A stretch of DNA of 9,192 nt. It comes from Gemmatimonadota bacterium (GTDB lineage: Bacteria; Gemmatimonadota; Gemmatimonadetes; Gemmatimonadales; GWC2-71-9). The notes beneath the pieces were generated by a model. That model was not told the origin of the DNA. It saw only the letters and a list, made by a program, of their open reading frames with translations, and ran no database searches. Shown here piece by piece: positions 1-6,662 of the stretch (position 1 is the stretch's first letter; each line of letters opens with the position of its first letter). Location of the stretch: positions 1-9,192 of the forward strand of contig QHUF01000149.1 in NCBI GenBank assembly GCA_003221075.1. The letters are read 5' to 3'. A program made the translations under genes and the position numbers.

Positions 1-1316
1 GTCCCTTCTTCCTCGGCGACGTTTGCAATCGGCAGAATCACGTCGGCACGCCGGCACGCGGCAGTCTCACCCAGTACCGTGCCGAGATAAATCAGCGCGC
101 CGTCCGTCTCCACGGCGCAATCGGGATCGTCGAGCACCAGCACCACGGCCGCGGGCTTCGCCGCGGCGAGTGCCGGCGCGTAGTCGCGCGTGTACCCGAG
201 TTGTTCGGCACCCTTCGCGTTGGGCGCGCGCTCGGCGCGGAGGGCGAGATTGGGCACGCCGTCGAGCGTCGCTTCTTCGCCCATGACCACCTGGAAGGCG
301 CCCGTCCAGGTGAAGCCGGACAGGAGCCGCTTGGCCGCGGCGAGTGCTTCGCTCGACGCTCCGGCCGACACCAGCGCCACGGCCTTGCCCGACGCGCCGC
401 GCAGAATCGACAACACACGCGCGAAGGCCTCGTCCCAATCGGTGGCGTGCAGCCCTCCGTCCTTGCGGACCAGCGGGGCTTCGATGCGGTCACCGCGGTT
501 CATCCAGCGATAGTGCATGCGACCGTGATCGCAAATGAAGTAGCGGTTGACGTCGAGGTTCGGCCGCGGGCGCACGCGCACGACGACTTCGTCCCGCGTA
601 TCGAGCGTGATGTTGCACCCCTGGGAGCAGCCGGTGCAGATCGACGCCGTCTTGTCGAGCTCCCAGGCGCGAGCCTTGTGGAGGAAATCCTTGGAGAGCA
701 GCGAGCCCACGGGACAGAGGTCGACGACGTTGCCGGCCCAGGGGTGGTCGAGGCGGGCTTCGGGATGAATGCCGATGAAGGCGCGATCGCCGCGCTCGGA
801 CACGTTGAGCACCGGTTCTTTCGCCACATCCTCCATGAAGCGGACGCAGCGCGTGCACAAAATGCAGCGGTTCGGCACGTATAAGACGTCGGGGCCGAAG
901 TCTTCCACGGGATTGAACCGCTTGGCGAACTCGCCGAAGCGCGTCCCGGGTTGGCCTTCCTGGAAGACGAAGTCCTGGAGCTCGCATTCGCCCGCTTGAT
1001 CGCAAATCGGGCAATCGAGCGGATGATTGATCAGCAGGAATTCCAGCACACTTTGGCGCGCGTCCTTAGCCTGAACGGACTGAGTTTTGACGACCATGCC
1101 TTCAGTTACGGTGGTCGCACATGCGATCTGGAGTTTCGGGGCTTTTTCAACCTCGACCAGACACATGCGACACACGCCCGCGACGGGCAGTCCCGGGTGG
1201 TAGCAATAGTGCGGGACGAGCACACCCGCCTGCTTTGCCGCCTCGATGACGAGCGTGCCGGGCGGGACGCTCACGGGCGCCCCGTCGATCGTGAGGTTGA
1301 TCAAGCCATCAGCCAT
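1..1316 (-). CDS. nuoG: NADH-quinone oxidoreductase subunit G (NuoG), C-terminus cut by window edge
   Basis: Large Fe-S subunit of the complex I peripheral arm, carrying electrons from NuoF/NuoE towards NuoB. 438 codons are visible with no stop before the left edge. Visible ligands in order: [2Fe-2S] site N1b C38, C49, C52, C66; His-ligated N5-type site H98, C102, C105, C111; N4-type site C151, C154, C157, C201; and a fourth 4Fe-4S site (N7 type) C227, C230, C234, C262 at the entry to the molybdopterin-oxidoreductase-like domain. The last visible residues, V-I-L-P at 426-429 then A-E-E-E-G at 434-438, resemble the conserved late segment of that domain. The start is ATG at 1316, 13 nt after the nuoF stop, with GAGGG about 10 nt upstream; the protein aligns from its first residues with the family's ferredoxin-like domain. 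It is the last visible gene of the operon. Identity is essentially certain; full length is unknown. Confidence 0.96.
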   Translation of the reverse strand, partial: MADGLINLTIDGAPVSVPPGTLVIEAAKQAGVLVPHYCYHPGLPVAGVCRMCLVEVEKAPKLQIACATTVTEGMVVKTQSVQAKDARQSVLEFLLINHPLDCPICDQAGECELQDFVFQEGQPGTRFGEFAKRFNPVEDFGPDVLYVPNRCILCTRCVRFMEDVAKEPVLNVSERGDRAFIGIHPEARLDHPWAGNVVDLCPVGSLLSKDFLHKARAWELDKTASICTGCSQGCNITLDTRDEVVVRVRPRPNLDVNRYFICDHGRMHYRWMNRGDRIEAPLVRKDGGLHATDWDEAFARVLSILRGASGKAVALVSAGASSEALAAAKRLLSGFTWTGAFQVVMGEEATLDGVPNLALRAERAPNAKGAEQLGYTRDYAPALAAAKPAAVVLVLDDPDCAVETDGALIYLGTVLGETAACRRADVILPIANVAEEEG

Positions 1317-1329
1317 CTGCCGTCTGCCC

Positions 1330-2610
1330 TCAGCCGACCATTACAGGTTGGCGCTTGCCTGCGAGATAGGCTTCGAACTCTCCGCGGAATTTCTTGATCC
1401 CGCTCACGATGGGCGCCGCGCACGAGTCCGACAGCACGCAAATCGTTTTTCCCGTCATGTTCTCGGAGAGATCGAGGAGTAAGTCGAGATCTGTCGTCTT
1501 GCCCTGCCCTGCGAGGATCCGCTCCATGATCTTGGTCGTCCACGCCGTGCCTTCGCGGCACTGCGTGCATTGCGCGCACGACTCGTGCGCGTAGAAGCGT
1601 GCGAGGCGCATGATCTGGTAGACCATATCCGCCGAGTCGTCGAAGACGATCACGCCGCCCGACCCGAGCATCGAGCCCGCGGCGACGCAGCCCTCGTAAT
1701 CGAGCAGCGTCTGCTCGGTCTCCTCGCGGGTGAGAATGGGCACCGACGAGCCGCCGGGGATGCATGCCTTGAGGGTACGTCCCGCGGGGGGCCCGCCGCA
1801 CATGTCGTACAGCAGGTCTTTGAGCGGAAAGCCCATTGTCACTTCGTAATTGCCCGGCCGCTGCACGTGGCCGCAGACGGAGAACAGCTTGGTGCCCGTG
1901 CTCTTGGGGTTCGACAGGCACATCCCTTTGTACCAGGCCGCGCCGCGCTTGATGATGTGCGGCACGGCGGCGAGCGTCTCGACGTTGTTGATCGTCGTCG
2001 GCAGGCCGAACAACCCGGCCGCCGCGGGAAACGGCGGCTTGATGCGCGGGTTCCCGCGTTTGCCCTCGATCGAATTCATCAGGGCGGTCTCTTCGCCGCA
2101 GATGTACGCGCCGGCGCCGCGATGCAGGTGGATTTTGATCGTGCCGAACACGCCCGCGGCGTTCGCCTCCGCGAGCGCCCGCTCCATGATCGTCCAGGGC
2201 TCGGTGAACTCGCCGCGGATGTAGATGTACGCCACCTCGGCGCGGATCGCGTGTGCCGCGATCGCGGTGCCTTCGAGCAAGGCGTGCGGCGTCCACCGCA
2301 TGATCTCGCGGTCCTTGAACGTCCCCGGTTCTGATTCGTCGGCATTTACACACAGATAGTGAGGACGCTTTTTCTCTTTCGGCATAAACGACCACTTGAG
2401 GCCCGTCGGGAACCCCGCGCCGCCCCGCCCCCGCAGTCCCGACTCTTTCACGACGTCGGTCACGGCGACCGGGTCCATCTTGAGCGCCTGCGCGAGCGCT
2501 TCGTACCCGCCGCGCTTCGTCCATCCCTTAAGCGTGCGTGCGTCCGCGTCCCCGAAGTACTGGGAGAGAACGACCGTCTCCTTGGGATGCGATTTATGAG
2601 GGAAGCCCAT
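1330..2610 (-). CDS. nuoF: NADH-quinone oxidoreductase subunit F (NuoF), FMN and NADH binding
   Basis: Catalytic entry point of complex I: binds NADH and FMN and passes electrons to a 4Fe-4S cluster. 426 aa, a normal family length. The glycine-rich nucleotide/FMN motif G-R-G-G-A-G-F-P-T-G lies at 61-70. It is followed by the N-A-D-E-S-E-P-G-T motif and the G-E-E-T-A-L segment, all in family order. The cluster N3 ligands are C345, C348, C351 and C391. Around the first three, the usual S-C-G-x-C-x-P-C-R-E-G reads S-C-A-Q-C-T-Q-C-R-E-G, so two flanking residues differ but no ligand is lost. The start is ATG 2610; no good Shine-Dalgarno is visible and the region just upstream is a repeat-rich AT element. 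The stop (TGA, 1330-1332) is 13 nt before nuoG. A short N-terminal tail (about 15 residues) precedes the conserved domain, so a slightly later start is possible but no better candidate is seen. Confidence 0.97.
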   Translation of the reverse strand: MGFPHKSHPKETVVLSQYFGDADARTLKGWTKRGGYEALAQALKMDPVAVTDVVKESGLRGRGGAGFPTGLKWSFMPKEKKRPHYLCVNADESEPGTFKDREIMRWTPHALLEGTAIAAHAIRAEVAYIYIRGEFTEPWTIMERALAEANAAGVFGTIKIHLHRGAGAYICGEETALMNSIEGKRGNPRIKPPFPAAAGLFGLPTTINNVETLAAVPHIIKRGAAWYKGMCLSNPKSTGTKLFSVCGHVQRPGNYEVTMGFPLKDLLYDMCGGPPAGRTLKACIPGGSSVPILTREETEQTLLDYEGCVAAGSMLGSGGVIVFDDSADMVYQIMRLARFYAHESCAQCTQCREGTAWTTKIMERILAGQGKTTDLDLLLDLSENMTGKTICVLSDSCAAPIVSGIKKFRGEFEAYLAGKRQPVMVG

Positions 2611-2692
2611 TACGAATGTCCAATGATCAATGATGAATGATCAATGATCGAGCGATCATTGGTAATTGATAATTCGACATTGATCATTCGGT
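2611..2692. repeat. AT-rich direct/inverted repeat spacer between nuoE and nuoF
   Basis: 82 nt with about 35% GC by hand count, in otherwise GC-rich DNA. A 13-bp direct repeat, AATGATCAATGAT, occurs at 2622-2634 and 2636-2648 (period 14). A 12-bp inverted repeat pairs GAATGATCAATG (2635-2646) with CATTGATCATTC (2678-2689). A near-perfect palindrome, AATGATCG-AG-CGATCATT, lies at 2643-2660. Five GATC sites fall in the stretch. There is no ORF of note. It sits inside a tightly packed operon and ends about 15 nt before the nuoF start codon, so it would be transcribed as part of the nuo mRNA. It may be a dispersed intergenic repeat, an mRNA processing or stability element, or a weak attenuator; the sequence does not decide. 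There is no U-tract typical of an intrinsic terminator. Confidence 0.8.
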
Positions 2693-3187
2693 TCACCGAT
2701 ATTTCTTCACGATATCCGCAACTTTGTCCGGGGTCACGTTTTCGACGAAATCGTCATTCACGAGGATCGGGGTCGCGAACCCACAGGCGCCGAGGCACTC
2801 GACCTCGACGATCGTCCACTTGCCGTCGGGACTCGTCGCGCCTGCATCACCGGCGCCGGTCTGCGCGAGGAGCGCCTTCAGCACGTCCTCGGCGCCGCAG
2901 ATGTTGCACGGCGACGTGGTGCAGACCTGCACGAAGTTTTTGCCGACGGGATGCTGATGGTACATGGTGTAAAAGGTCACCACGCCCTTCACGTAGGCGG
3001 GTGTCAGCCCCAACACTTCCGCGACTTCGGCCATGATGCGGTCGGAGATCCAGCCGTGCTCGCGCTGCGCGATCCAGAGCGTGGGCAGCAAGGCGGCCTG
3101 CTTGGTGGGATAGCGTCCCAGCACCGTCTGCAGCTCTTCCATCACCGTGCCACTGAAGACGGGTTGGTAGTCCTCCTGCACCGTCAT
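2693..3187 (-). CDS. nuoE: NADH-quinone oxidoreductase subunit E (NuoE), [2Fe-2S] thioredoxin-like
   Basis: 24-kDa-type subunit that sits beside NuoF and holds the off-pathway [2Fe-2S] cluster N1a. 164 aa, typical length. An N-terminal helical part (about 15-75) carries the conserved G-V-V-T-F-Y-T-M-Y segment at 68-76. The C-terminal thioredoxin-like domain carries the four ligands C89, C94, C131 and C135, in the C-x4-C and E-C-L-G-A-C contexts expected of the family. The start ATG 3185-3187 overlaps the nuoD stop as ATGA, and a GAGG lies 7 nt upstream (3195-3198) inside nuoD, so translation is probably coupled but also has its own ribosome site. The stop is TGA at 2693-2695. An 82-nt repeat-rich gap follows before nuoF. 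Confidence 0.97.
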   Translation of the reverse strand: MTVQEDYQPVFSGTVMEELQTVLGRYPTKQAALLPTLWIAQREHGWISDRIMAEVAEVLGLTPAYVKGVVTFYTMYHQHPVGKNFVQVCTTSPCNICGAEDVLKALLAQTGAGDAGATSPDGKWTIVEVECLGACGFATPILVNDDFVENVTPDKVADIVKKYR

Positions 3188-4452
3188 CGATCGACCTCAC
3201 CCATTACGATGTCCACGGACGCGTTGATCGCGATCAAGTCGGACAGCAGATGGCCTTCGGCCATCCGGGGCAATGCGGACAGATTGATGAAGGAGGGCGG
3301 CCGGATGCGCCAGCGCACCGGCTTCGCCGTCCCGTCGGAGACGAGGTAAGTGCCGAGCTCGCCTTTGGGATTCTCGATCCCGACGTACGCTTCGCCCACG
3401 GGCGCCTTCACGCCTTCCATGACCTGCTTGAAATGGAAGATCATCGCTTCCATGTCGCTCATCGCGCGCGTCTTGGACGGGAGAATGACGCGCGGGTCGT
3501 CGACGTTGATCGGGCCGTCCGGCAACCGGTCGAGCGCCTGCTGCAGAATCCGGTTCGACTGATGGCACTCCTCCAGCCGCACCAGGTAGCGGTCGAAGAC
3601 GTCGCCGTGCTCGCCGACGATCACATCGAAGTCGTACGTCTCATAGCCCAGATATGGCTTGTCCTTGCGGACGTCGTACGCCACACCGCTCGCGCGCAGC
3701 ATCGGGCCGGAGAGGGAATAGTTGATCGCCTCGGCGGCAGTGAGCGCACCGACCCCCTGCGTGCGGCCCGCCCACACGGCATTGCGGGTGAGCACGCGGT
3801 CGATTTCGCCGAGCGTCTTCGGGAACGTCTCCGTGAAGTGGCGTAGCTTGTCGACGAATCCGTCGGGAATGTCGGCCAGCAGCCCACCGACGCGCGTAAG
3901 ACTCGTCGTCAGGCGGGCGCCGGTCCACATCTCCTGGAGATCATAGATCCGCTCCCGCTCTTGGAACGCCCACAGGAACGGGGTGAAGGCGCCCAGATCG
4001 ATGGACGTGGTGCCGAGCCACACCATGTGCGAGATGATCCGGCTCATCTCGCAGGCGATCACGCGCAACACGGTACAGCGCGGCGTGATCTCGATCCCCA
4101 TCAGCTTCTCGGCCGCCAGCGCGAAACCAACGTTGTTCGACATCGGCGACAGGTAGTCGGTGCGGTCCGTCAGGGGGATGATCTGGTTGTAGTGCCGGTA
4201 CTCGCCGAGCTTTTCGAAACCGGAGTGCAGGTAGCCGAGGTGCGGGATGCAGCGCACGACGGTCTCGCCATCCAGCTCGACCACCAGCCGCAACACGCCG
4301 TGGGTGGCGGGATGCTGCGGGCCGATGTTCACGAGCATATGCTCTTCGGCGAGCTTGGGCTCGCCGGTCGCCGTCAGCGGGACACGCGCCGGGCGCCCCT
4401 CGGCGTCCACACCGGGCGTCGCCAGCTCGAGCTCTACGGTTCGCTTGCTCAT
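3184..4452 (-). CDS. nuoD: NADH-quinone oxidoreductase subunit D (NuoD), quinone-site subunit
   Basis: 49-kDa-type subunit, related to the large subunit of NiFe hydrogenases; with NuoB it forms the quinone-reduction site. 422 aa. The conserved N-I-G-P-Q-H-P-A-T-H-G lies at 42-52, giving quinone-site H51 (with H47 nearby), and T-D-R-T-D-Y at 95-100 gives the partner Y100. The 49-residue H-to-Y spacing equals that of the His38/Tyr87 pair recalled for Thermus Nqo4. The C-terminus ends in the family's D-I-V-M-G-E-V-D-R. An N-terminal extension of roughly 35 residues precedes the conserved domain, normal for a stand-alone (not NuoCD-fused) protein. The start ATG (4450-4452) overlaps the nuoC stop as ATGA and the stop overlaps nuoE as ATGA, indicating coupled translation. 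Confidence 0.98.
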   Translation of the reverse strand: MSKRTVELELATPGVDAEGRPARVPLTATGEPKLAEEHMLVNIGPQHPATHGVLRLVVELDGETVVRCIPHLGYLHSGFEKLGEYRHYNQIIPLTDRTDYLSPMSNNVGFALAAEKLMGIEITPRCTVLRVIACEMSRIISHMVWLGTTSIDLGAFTPFLWAFQERERIYDLQEMWTGARLTTSLTRVGGLLADIPDGFVDKLRHFTETFPKTLGEIDRVLTRNAVWAGRTQGVGALTAAEAINYSLSGPMLRASGVAYDVRKDKPYLGYETYDFDVIVGEHGDVFDRYLVRLEECHQSNRILQQALDRLPDGPINVDDPRVILPSKTRAMSDMEAMIFHFKQVMEGVKAPVGEAYVGIENPKGELGTYLVSDGTAKPVRWRIRPPSFINLSALPRMAEGHLLSDLIAINASVDIVMGEVDR

Positions 4453-5060
4453 GCCGCCGTCGGAGGCTCGGGAATCACGCCGCGCTCACCACGCCGCAGC
4501 CGCTCCCGCATGTCGTCGGGGAGATCGCCGGCGGCCTCGGCGATGGACAGCTCTTCCAGCGAGTAGTTCGCTTCCGGATTGACGTTGAGCGCCTGGCGCA
4601 CCTGCTCGGCGCGGGAGAACCGACCGCGCAGCGGGAAGCTCTTCCGCAGCGGGTAGCCCTCCGCGTAGGTCTCCCACATCAGGATGCGCCGCAGGTCGGG
4701 GTGGCCCCGGAAGGTGATTCCGAACATGTCGAAGACTTCGCGCTCCAACCAATCGGCGCCGCGCCACAGGCTCCAGACCGAATCGACGGCGAGCTCGGCG
4801 GTGGCCGGCAGCTCGACTTTGATCCGAATATCGGCGCGCCGCTTGAGGGATCGGAGAAAGTACACGACTTCGAGCGGGCGCTCACGATCGCGGAATTCAA
4901 CGGCCGTCACATCGACCAGATAATCGAATTCCTGGCCCGGCGTCTCCTTGAGCCAGGTCATCGCCTCGAGCAGACGGTCGGCGGCAAGGAACACAATCGT
5001 CTCGCCGTCGCGCGCGACTTCGGTGCGAAGAGCCCCGGGAACCGGGGAAGAAGAGGTCAC
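4449..5060 (-). CDS. nuoC: NADH-quinone oxidoreductase subunit C (NuoC), 30-kDa-type scaffold
   Basis: Cofactor-free subunit of the complex I connecting arm, packed against NuoD and NuoB. 203 aa. The signature runs E-R-E-V-F-D-M-F-G-I-T-F-R-G-H-P followed by L-R-R-I-L, roughly residues 107-127, then the Y-P-L-R-K-S-F-P-L-R-G segment. A charged, low-complexity tail of about 50 residues follows, which is variable in the family. The start is taken as GTG 5058-5060, which overlaps the nuoB stop as GTGA. The open frame extends upstream to 5363, but that part lies inside nuoB in another frame and has arginine-rich shadow composition, so it is excluded. No Shine-Dalgarno is seen before the GTG; translation probably depends on coupling to nuoB. 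It is a separate gene, unlike the fused nuoCD of enterobacteria. Confidence 0.94.
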   Translation of the reverse strand: MTSSSPVPGALRTEVARDGETIVFLAADRLLEAMTWLKETPGQEFDYLVDVTAVEFRDRERPLEVVYFLRSLKRRADIRIKVELPATAELAVDSVWSLWRGADWLEREVFDMFGITFRGHPDLRRILMWETYAEGYPLRKSFPLRGRFSRAEQVRQALNVNPEANYSLEELSIAEAAGDLPDDMRERLRRGERGVIPEPPTAA

Positions 5061-5662
5061 GACGAACGAAATTGGTGGACGGAGTTGCCGAACGGCTCGG
5101 AGATCTCGTCGATCGTCTCGGGCGGCAGCCGCAATCCCTTGTCGTCGAGCGGCTGCTCCTCGCGCCGCTTCACAGCGTCGAACAGCGACTCGCCCTTGAT
5201 CTTCTTGTGGAGCAGCAGGATGCCGTACAGCAGGCCTTCCGGGCGCGGCGGGCAGCCGGGGACATAGACATCCACGGGGACGATCGTGTCGATCCCCTGC
5301 ACCATCGCGTAGTTGTCGAACACGCCGCCCGTCGATGCGCATGCGCCCATGGAAATCACCCACTTGGGCTGCGGCATCTGGTCATAGATGCGCCGGATCA
5401 CGGGCGCCAGCTTGAACGGCAAGCGCCCGGCGCAGATCAGCACGTCCGCCTGGCGTGGGGAGAACGCCTGGCGCTCCATCCCGAAGCGCGCGAAGTCGAA
5501 GCGGCTGGCGGCGGTTGCCATGAACTCGATGGCGCAGCATGCGGTGCCGAACGGCATCGGCCACAGCGAATTGGCGCGCGAGGAGTTCACCGCCCAGTCC
5601 ACGAGATCTTGGAACTTGGTGAGCAGATAATTCGAGCTTTTGACTTCGCCGACGCGCTTCAT
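5057..5662 (-). CDS. nuoB: NADH-quinone oxidoreductase subunit B (NuoB), cluster N2
   Basis: PSST-type subunit that carries cluster N2, the last Fe-S cluster before quinone. 201 aa from the ATG at 5662. The ligands are the tandem pair C42-C43 (in G-T-A-C-C-A-I-E), C108 (G-A-C-A-S-T-G-G) and C137 (V-P-G-C-P-P-R-P-E). The start choice needs comment. The frame is open to an earlier ATG at 5713, adding 17 residues that overlap the end of nuoA by 47 nt. The added residues (rich in S, G, E) do not look conserved, whereas ATG 5662 lies 4 nt after the nuoA stop, as expected for a coupled operon gene. A weak GGGA lies about 8 nt upstream. The C-terminal ~40 residues beyond the conserved domain are charged and probably variable. 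Confidence 0.95.
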   Translation of the reverse strand: MKRVGEVKSSNYLLTKFQDLVDWAVNSSRANSLWPMPFGTACCAIEFMATAASRFDFARFGMERQAFSPRQADVLICAGRLPFKLAPVIRRIYDQMPQPKWVISMGACASTGGVFDNYAMVQGIDTIVPVDVYVPGCPPRPEGLLYGILLLHKKIKGESLFDAVKRREEQPLDDKGLRLPPETIDEISEPFGNSVHQFRSS

Positions 5663-5666
5663 GGCT

Positions 5667-6053
5667 TCAATCCCATTGGAAGGCTCCCCGCTTCCAGACG
5701 TAAACGTATCCAACGAAGAGCACGAGGATGAAGACGAGCATCTCTACCAATAGAAAGCCGGTGGCCACCGTGCCATTCCCCATAAAGATGACCGCCCAGG
5801 GGATCAGAAAGACGGTCTCAATGTCGAAGAGAATGAACAGCACCGCTACGAGGTAGAATTTGACGGAGAAACGTTCGTGGGCGCTGCCGAGGGGTGGCAT
5901 GCCGCTCTCATAGGGCCGCTCCTTGATCTCGGTCGGGCGCCGCGGGCCGAGGAAATGCGATAAGACGATCATCGACGCCGCGACGACGATGGCCAGACCG
6001 AGCAGCATGAGGAACGGGATATAGGGCTGCATGGCGCTCGTGAAAAAATTCAC
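5667..6053 (-). CDS. nuoA: NADH-quinone oxidoreductase subunit A (NuoA), membrane subunit
   Basis: ND3-type membrane subunit that helps connect the peripheral arm to the membrane domain near the quinone channel. 128 aa from GTG 6053, or 121 aa from the in-frame ATG 6032. Three transmembrane helices are visible (about 10-34, 65-89 and 95-119). The loop R-P-Y-E-S-G-M-P-P lies at 46-54, and the conserved acidic pair D77 and E79 falls in F-D-I-E within helix 2. The loop residue that is Cys in mitochondrial ND3 and many bacteria (Y-E-C-G) is Ser50 here. Neither start has a clear Shine-Dalgarno. The ATG fits family N-termini (a short tail before helix 1) as well as the GTG. It is the first gene of the operon, divergent from dcd. 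Confidence 0.95.
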   Translation of the reverse strand: MNFFTSAMQPYIPFLMLLGLAIVVAASMIVLSHFLGPRRPTEIKERPYESGMPPLGSAHERFSVKFYLVAVLFILFDIETVFLIPWAVIFMGNGTVATGFLLVEMLVFILVLFVGYVYVWKRGAFQWD

Positions 6054-6098
6054 TAAGGCTCTGCATAAGTCAAGCTGACGTCATTACATTGCCGCCGC
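6040..6098. promoter_or_regulatory. Divergent nuoA/dcd control region, tentative promoter
   Basis: Only 45 bp lie between the GTG of nuoA and the ATG of dcd, so any nuo and dcd promoters must overlap here or enter the genes. On the minus strand a good -35-like TTGACT lies at 6073-6068; a 17-nt spacer leads to a poor AATTTT at 6050-6045. If real, transcription would start inside the GTG-initiated frame, favouring nuoA ATG 6032. A palindromic 8-mer, TGACGTCA, sits at 6076-6083, a possible operator. The first bases of nuoA form a short inverted repeat, GTGAA-AAAA-TTCAC, at 6040-6053. No convincing -35/-10 pair was found for dcd. All of this is inference from weak matches. Confidence 0.3.
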
Positions 6099-6659
6099 AT
6101 GTCAATCAAATCGGATCGCTGGATTACCAAAATGTCCAAGCAGCACGGAATGATCGAGCCGTTCGCCGACCGGCAGGTCCGCGAGGGCGTGATCTCCTAC
6201 GGCGTTTCATCTTACGGCTACGACATGCGGGTCGCGCCCGAGTTCAAGATTTTCACCAACGCGTTGTCGGCGGTGGTCGATCCGAAACAGTTCGATCCGA
6301 AATCCTTCGTCGAATTCGCGGGCGACGTGTGCATCGTGCCGCCCAATTCGTTCGCGCTGGCCAGCTCGGTGGAGTACTTCCGCATCCCACGCAACTGTCT
6401 GACGATTTGCGTTGGTAAGAGCACGTACGCGCGGTGCGGGATCATCGTGAATGTGACGCCATTTGAGCCCGAATGGGAAGGATTTGTGACACTAGAGATT
6501 TCGAATACGACGCCGTTGCCGGCGAAAATCTACGCGAATGAGGGGATAGCCCAGGTGCTGTTCTTCACCGCAGACGAAGGGGATGAGTGCGAGATCAGCT
6601 ACAAGGATAAGAAGGGAAAGTATCAAGCACAGAAGGGCATCACGCTGCCCAGACTCTAA
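6099..6659 (+). CDS. dcd: dCTP deaminase (Dcd)
   Basis: Cytosolic enzyme that deaminates dCTP to dUTP, feeding dTMP synthesis. 186 aa, close to the usual 185-195. The N-terminus M-S-I-K-S-D-R-W-I matches the family start well and fixes ATG 6099, although no Shine-Dalgarno is visible. Active-site regions: G-K-S-T-Y-A-R-C-G at 106-114 gives the catalytic-region S108 and R112. E133 in V-T-L-E-I-S corresponds to the catalytic glutamate (E138 in the E. coli enzyme). The segment F-E-P-E-W-E-G (122-128) and P-A-K-I-Y-A-N-E-G (141-149) are hallmarks of the proteobacterial Burkholderia-like form. It is divergent from nuoA and ends 3 bp before the stop of the convergent DUF2339 gene, with no intrinsic terminator in between. 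A bifunctional dCTP deaminase/dUTPase is less likely from the motif style but cannot be excluded by eye. Confidence 0.96.
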   Translation: MSIKSDRWITKMSKQHGMIEPFADRQVREGVISYGVSSYGYDMRVAPEFKIFTNALSAVVDPKQFDPKSFVEFAGDVCIVPPNSFALASSVEYFRIPRNCLTICVGKSTYARCGIIVNVTPFEPEWEGFVTLEISNTTPLPAKIYANEGIAQVLFFTADEGDECEISYKDKKGKYQAQKGITLPRL

Positions 6660-6662
6660 GCA

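Noticed and set aside
1570..2334. 254-residue plus-strand open frame opposite nuoF, and similar frames opposite nuoG, nuoD and nuoB
   Set aside because: Antisense shadows created by high GC at third codon positions; no domain or ribosome site.
1301..2524. 407-residue open frame on the minus strand
   Set aside because: It is an out-of-frame shadow of nuoF, rich in Arg, with no recognisable domain.
2611..2692. CRISPR array or small RNA gene in the nuoE-nuoF spacer
   Set aside because: The repeats are too short and almost contiguous with no unique spacers; no promoter or terminator frames an RNA gene.
5061..5363. 101-residue N-terminal extension of the NuoC frame
   Set aside because: It lies entirely within nuoB in another frame and has shadow composition; family homology starts after GTG 5060.
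5663..5713. Longer NuoB start at ATG 5713
   Set aside because: The 17 extra residues overlap nuoA, look unconserved, and ATG 5662 has the expected coupled position.
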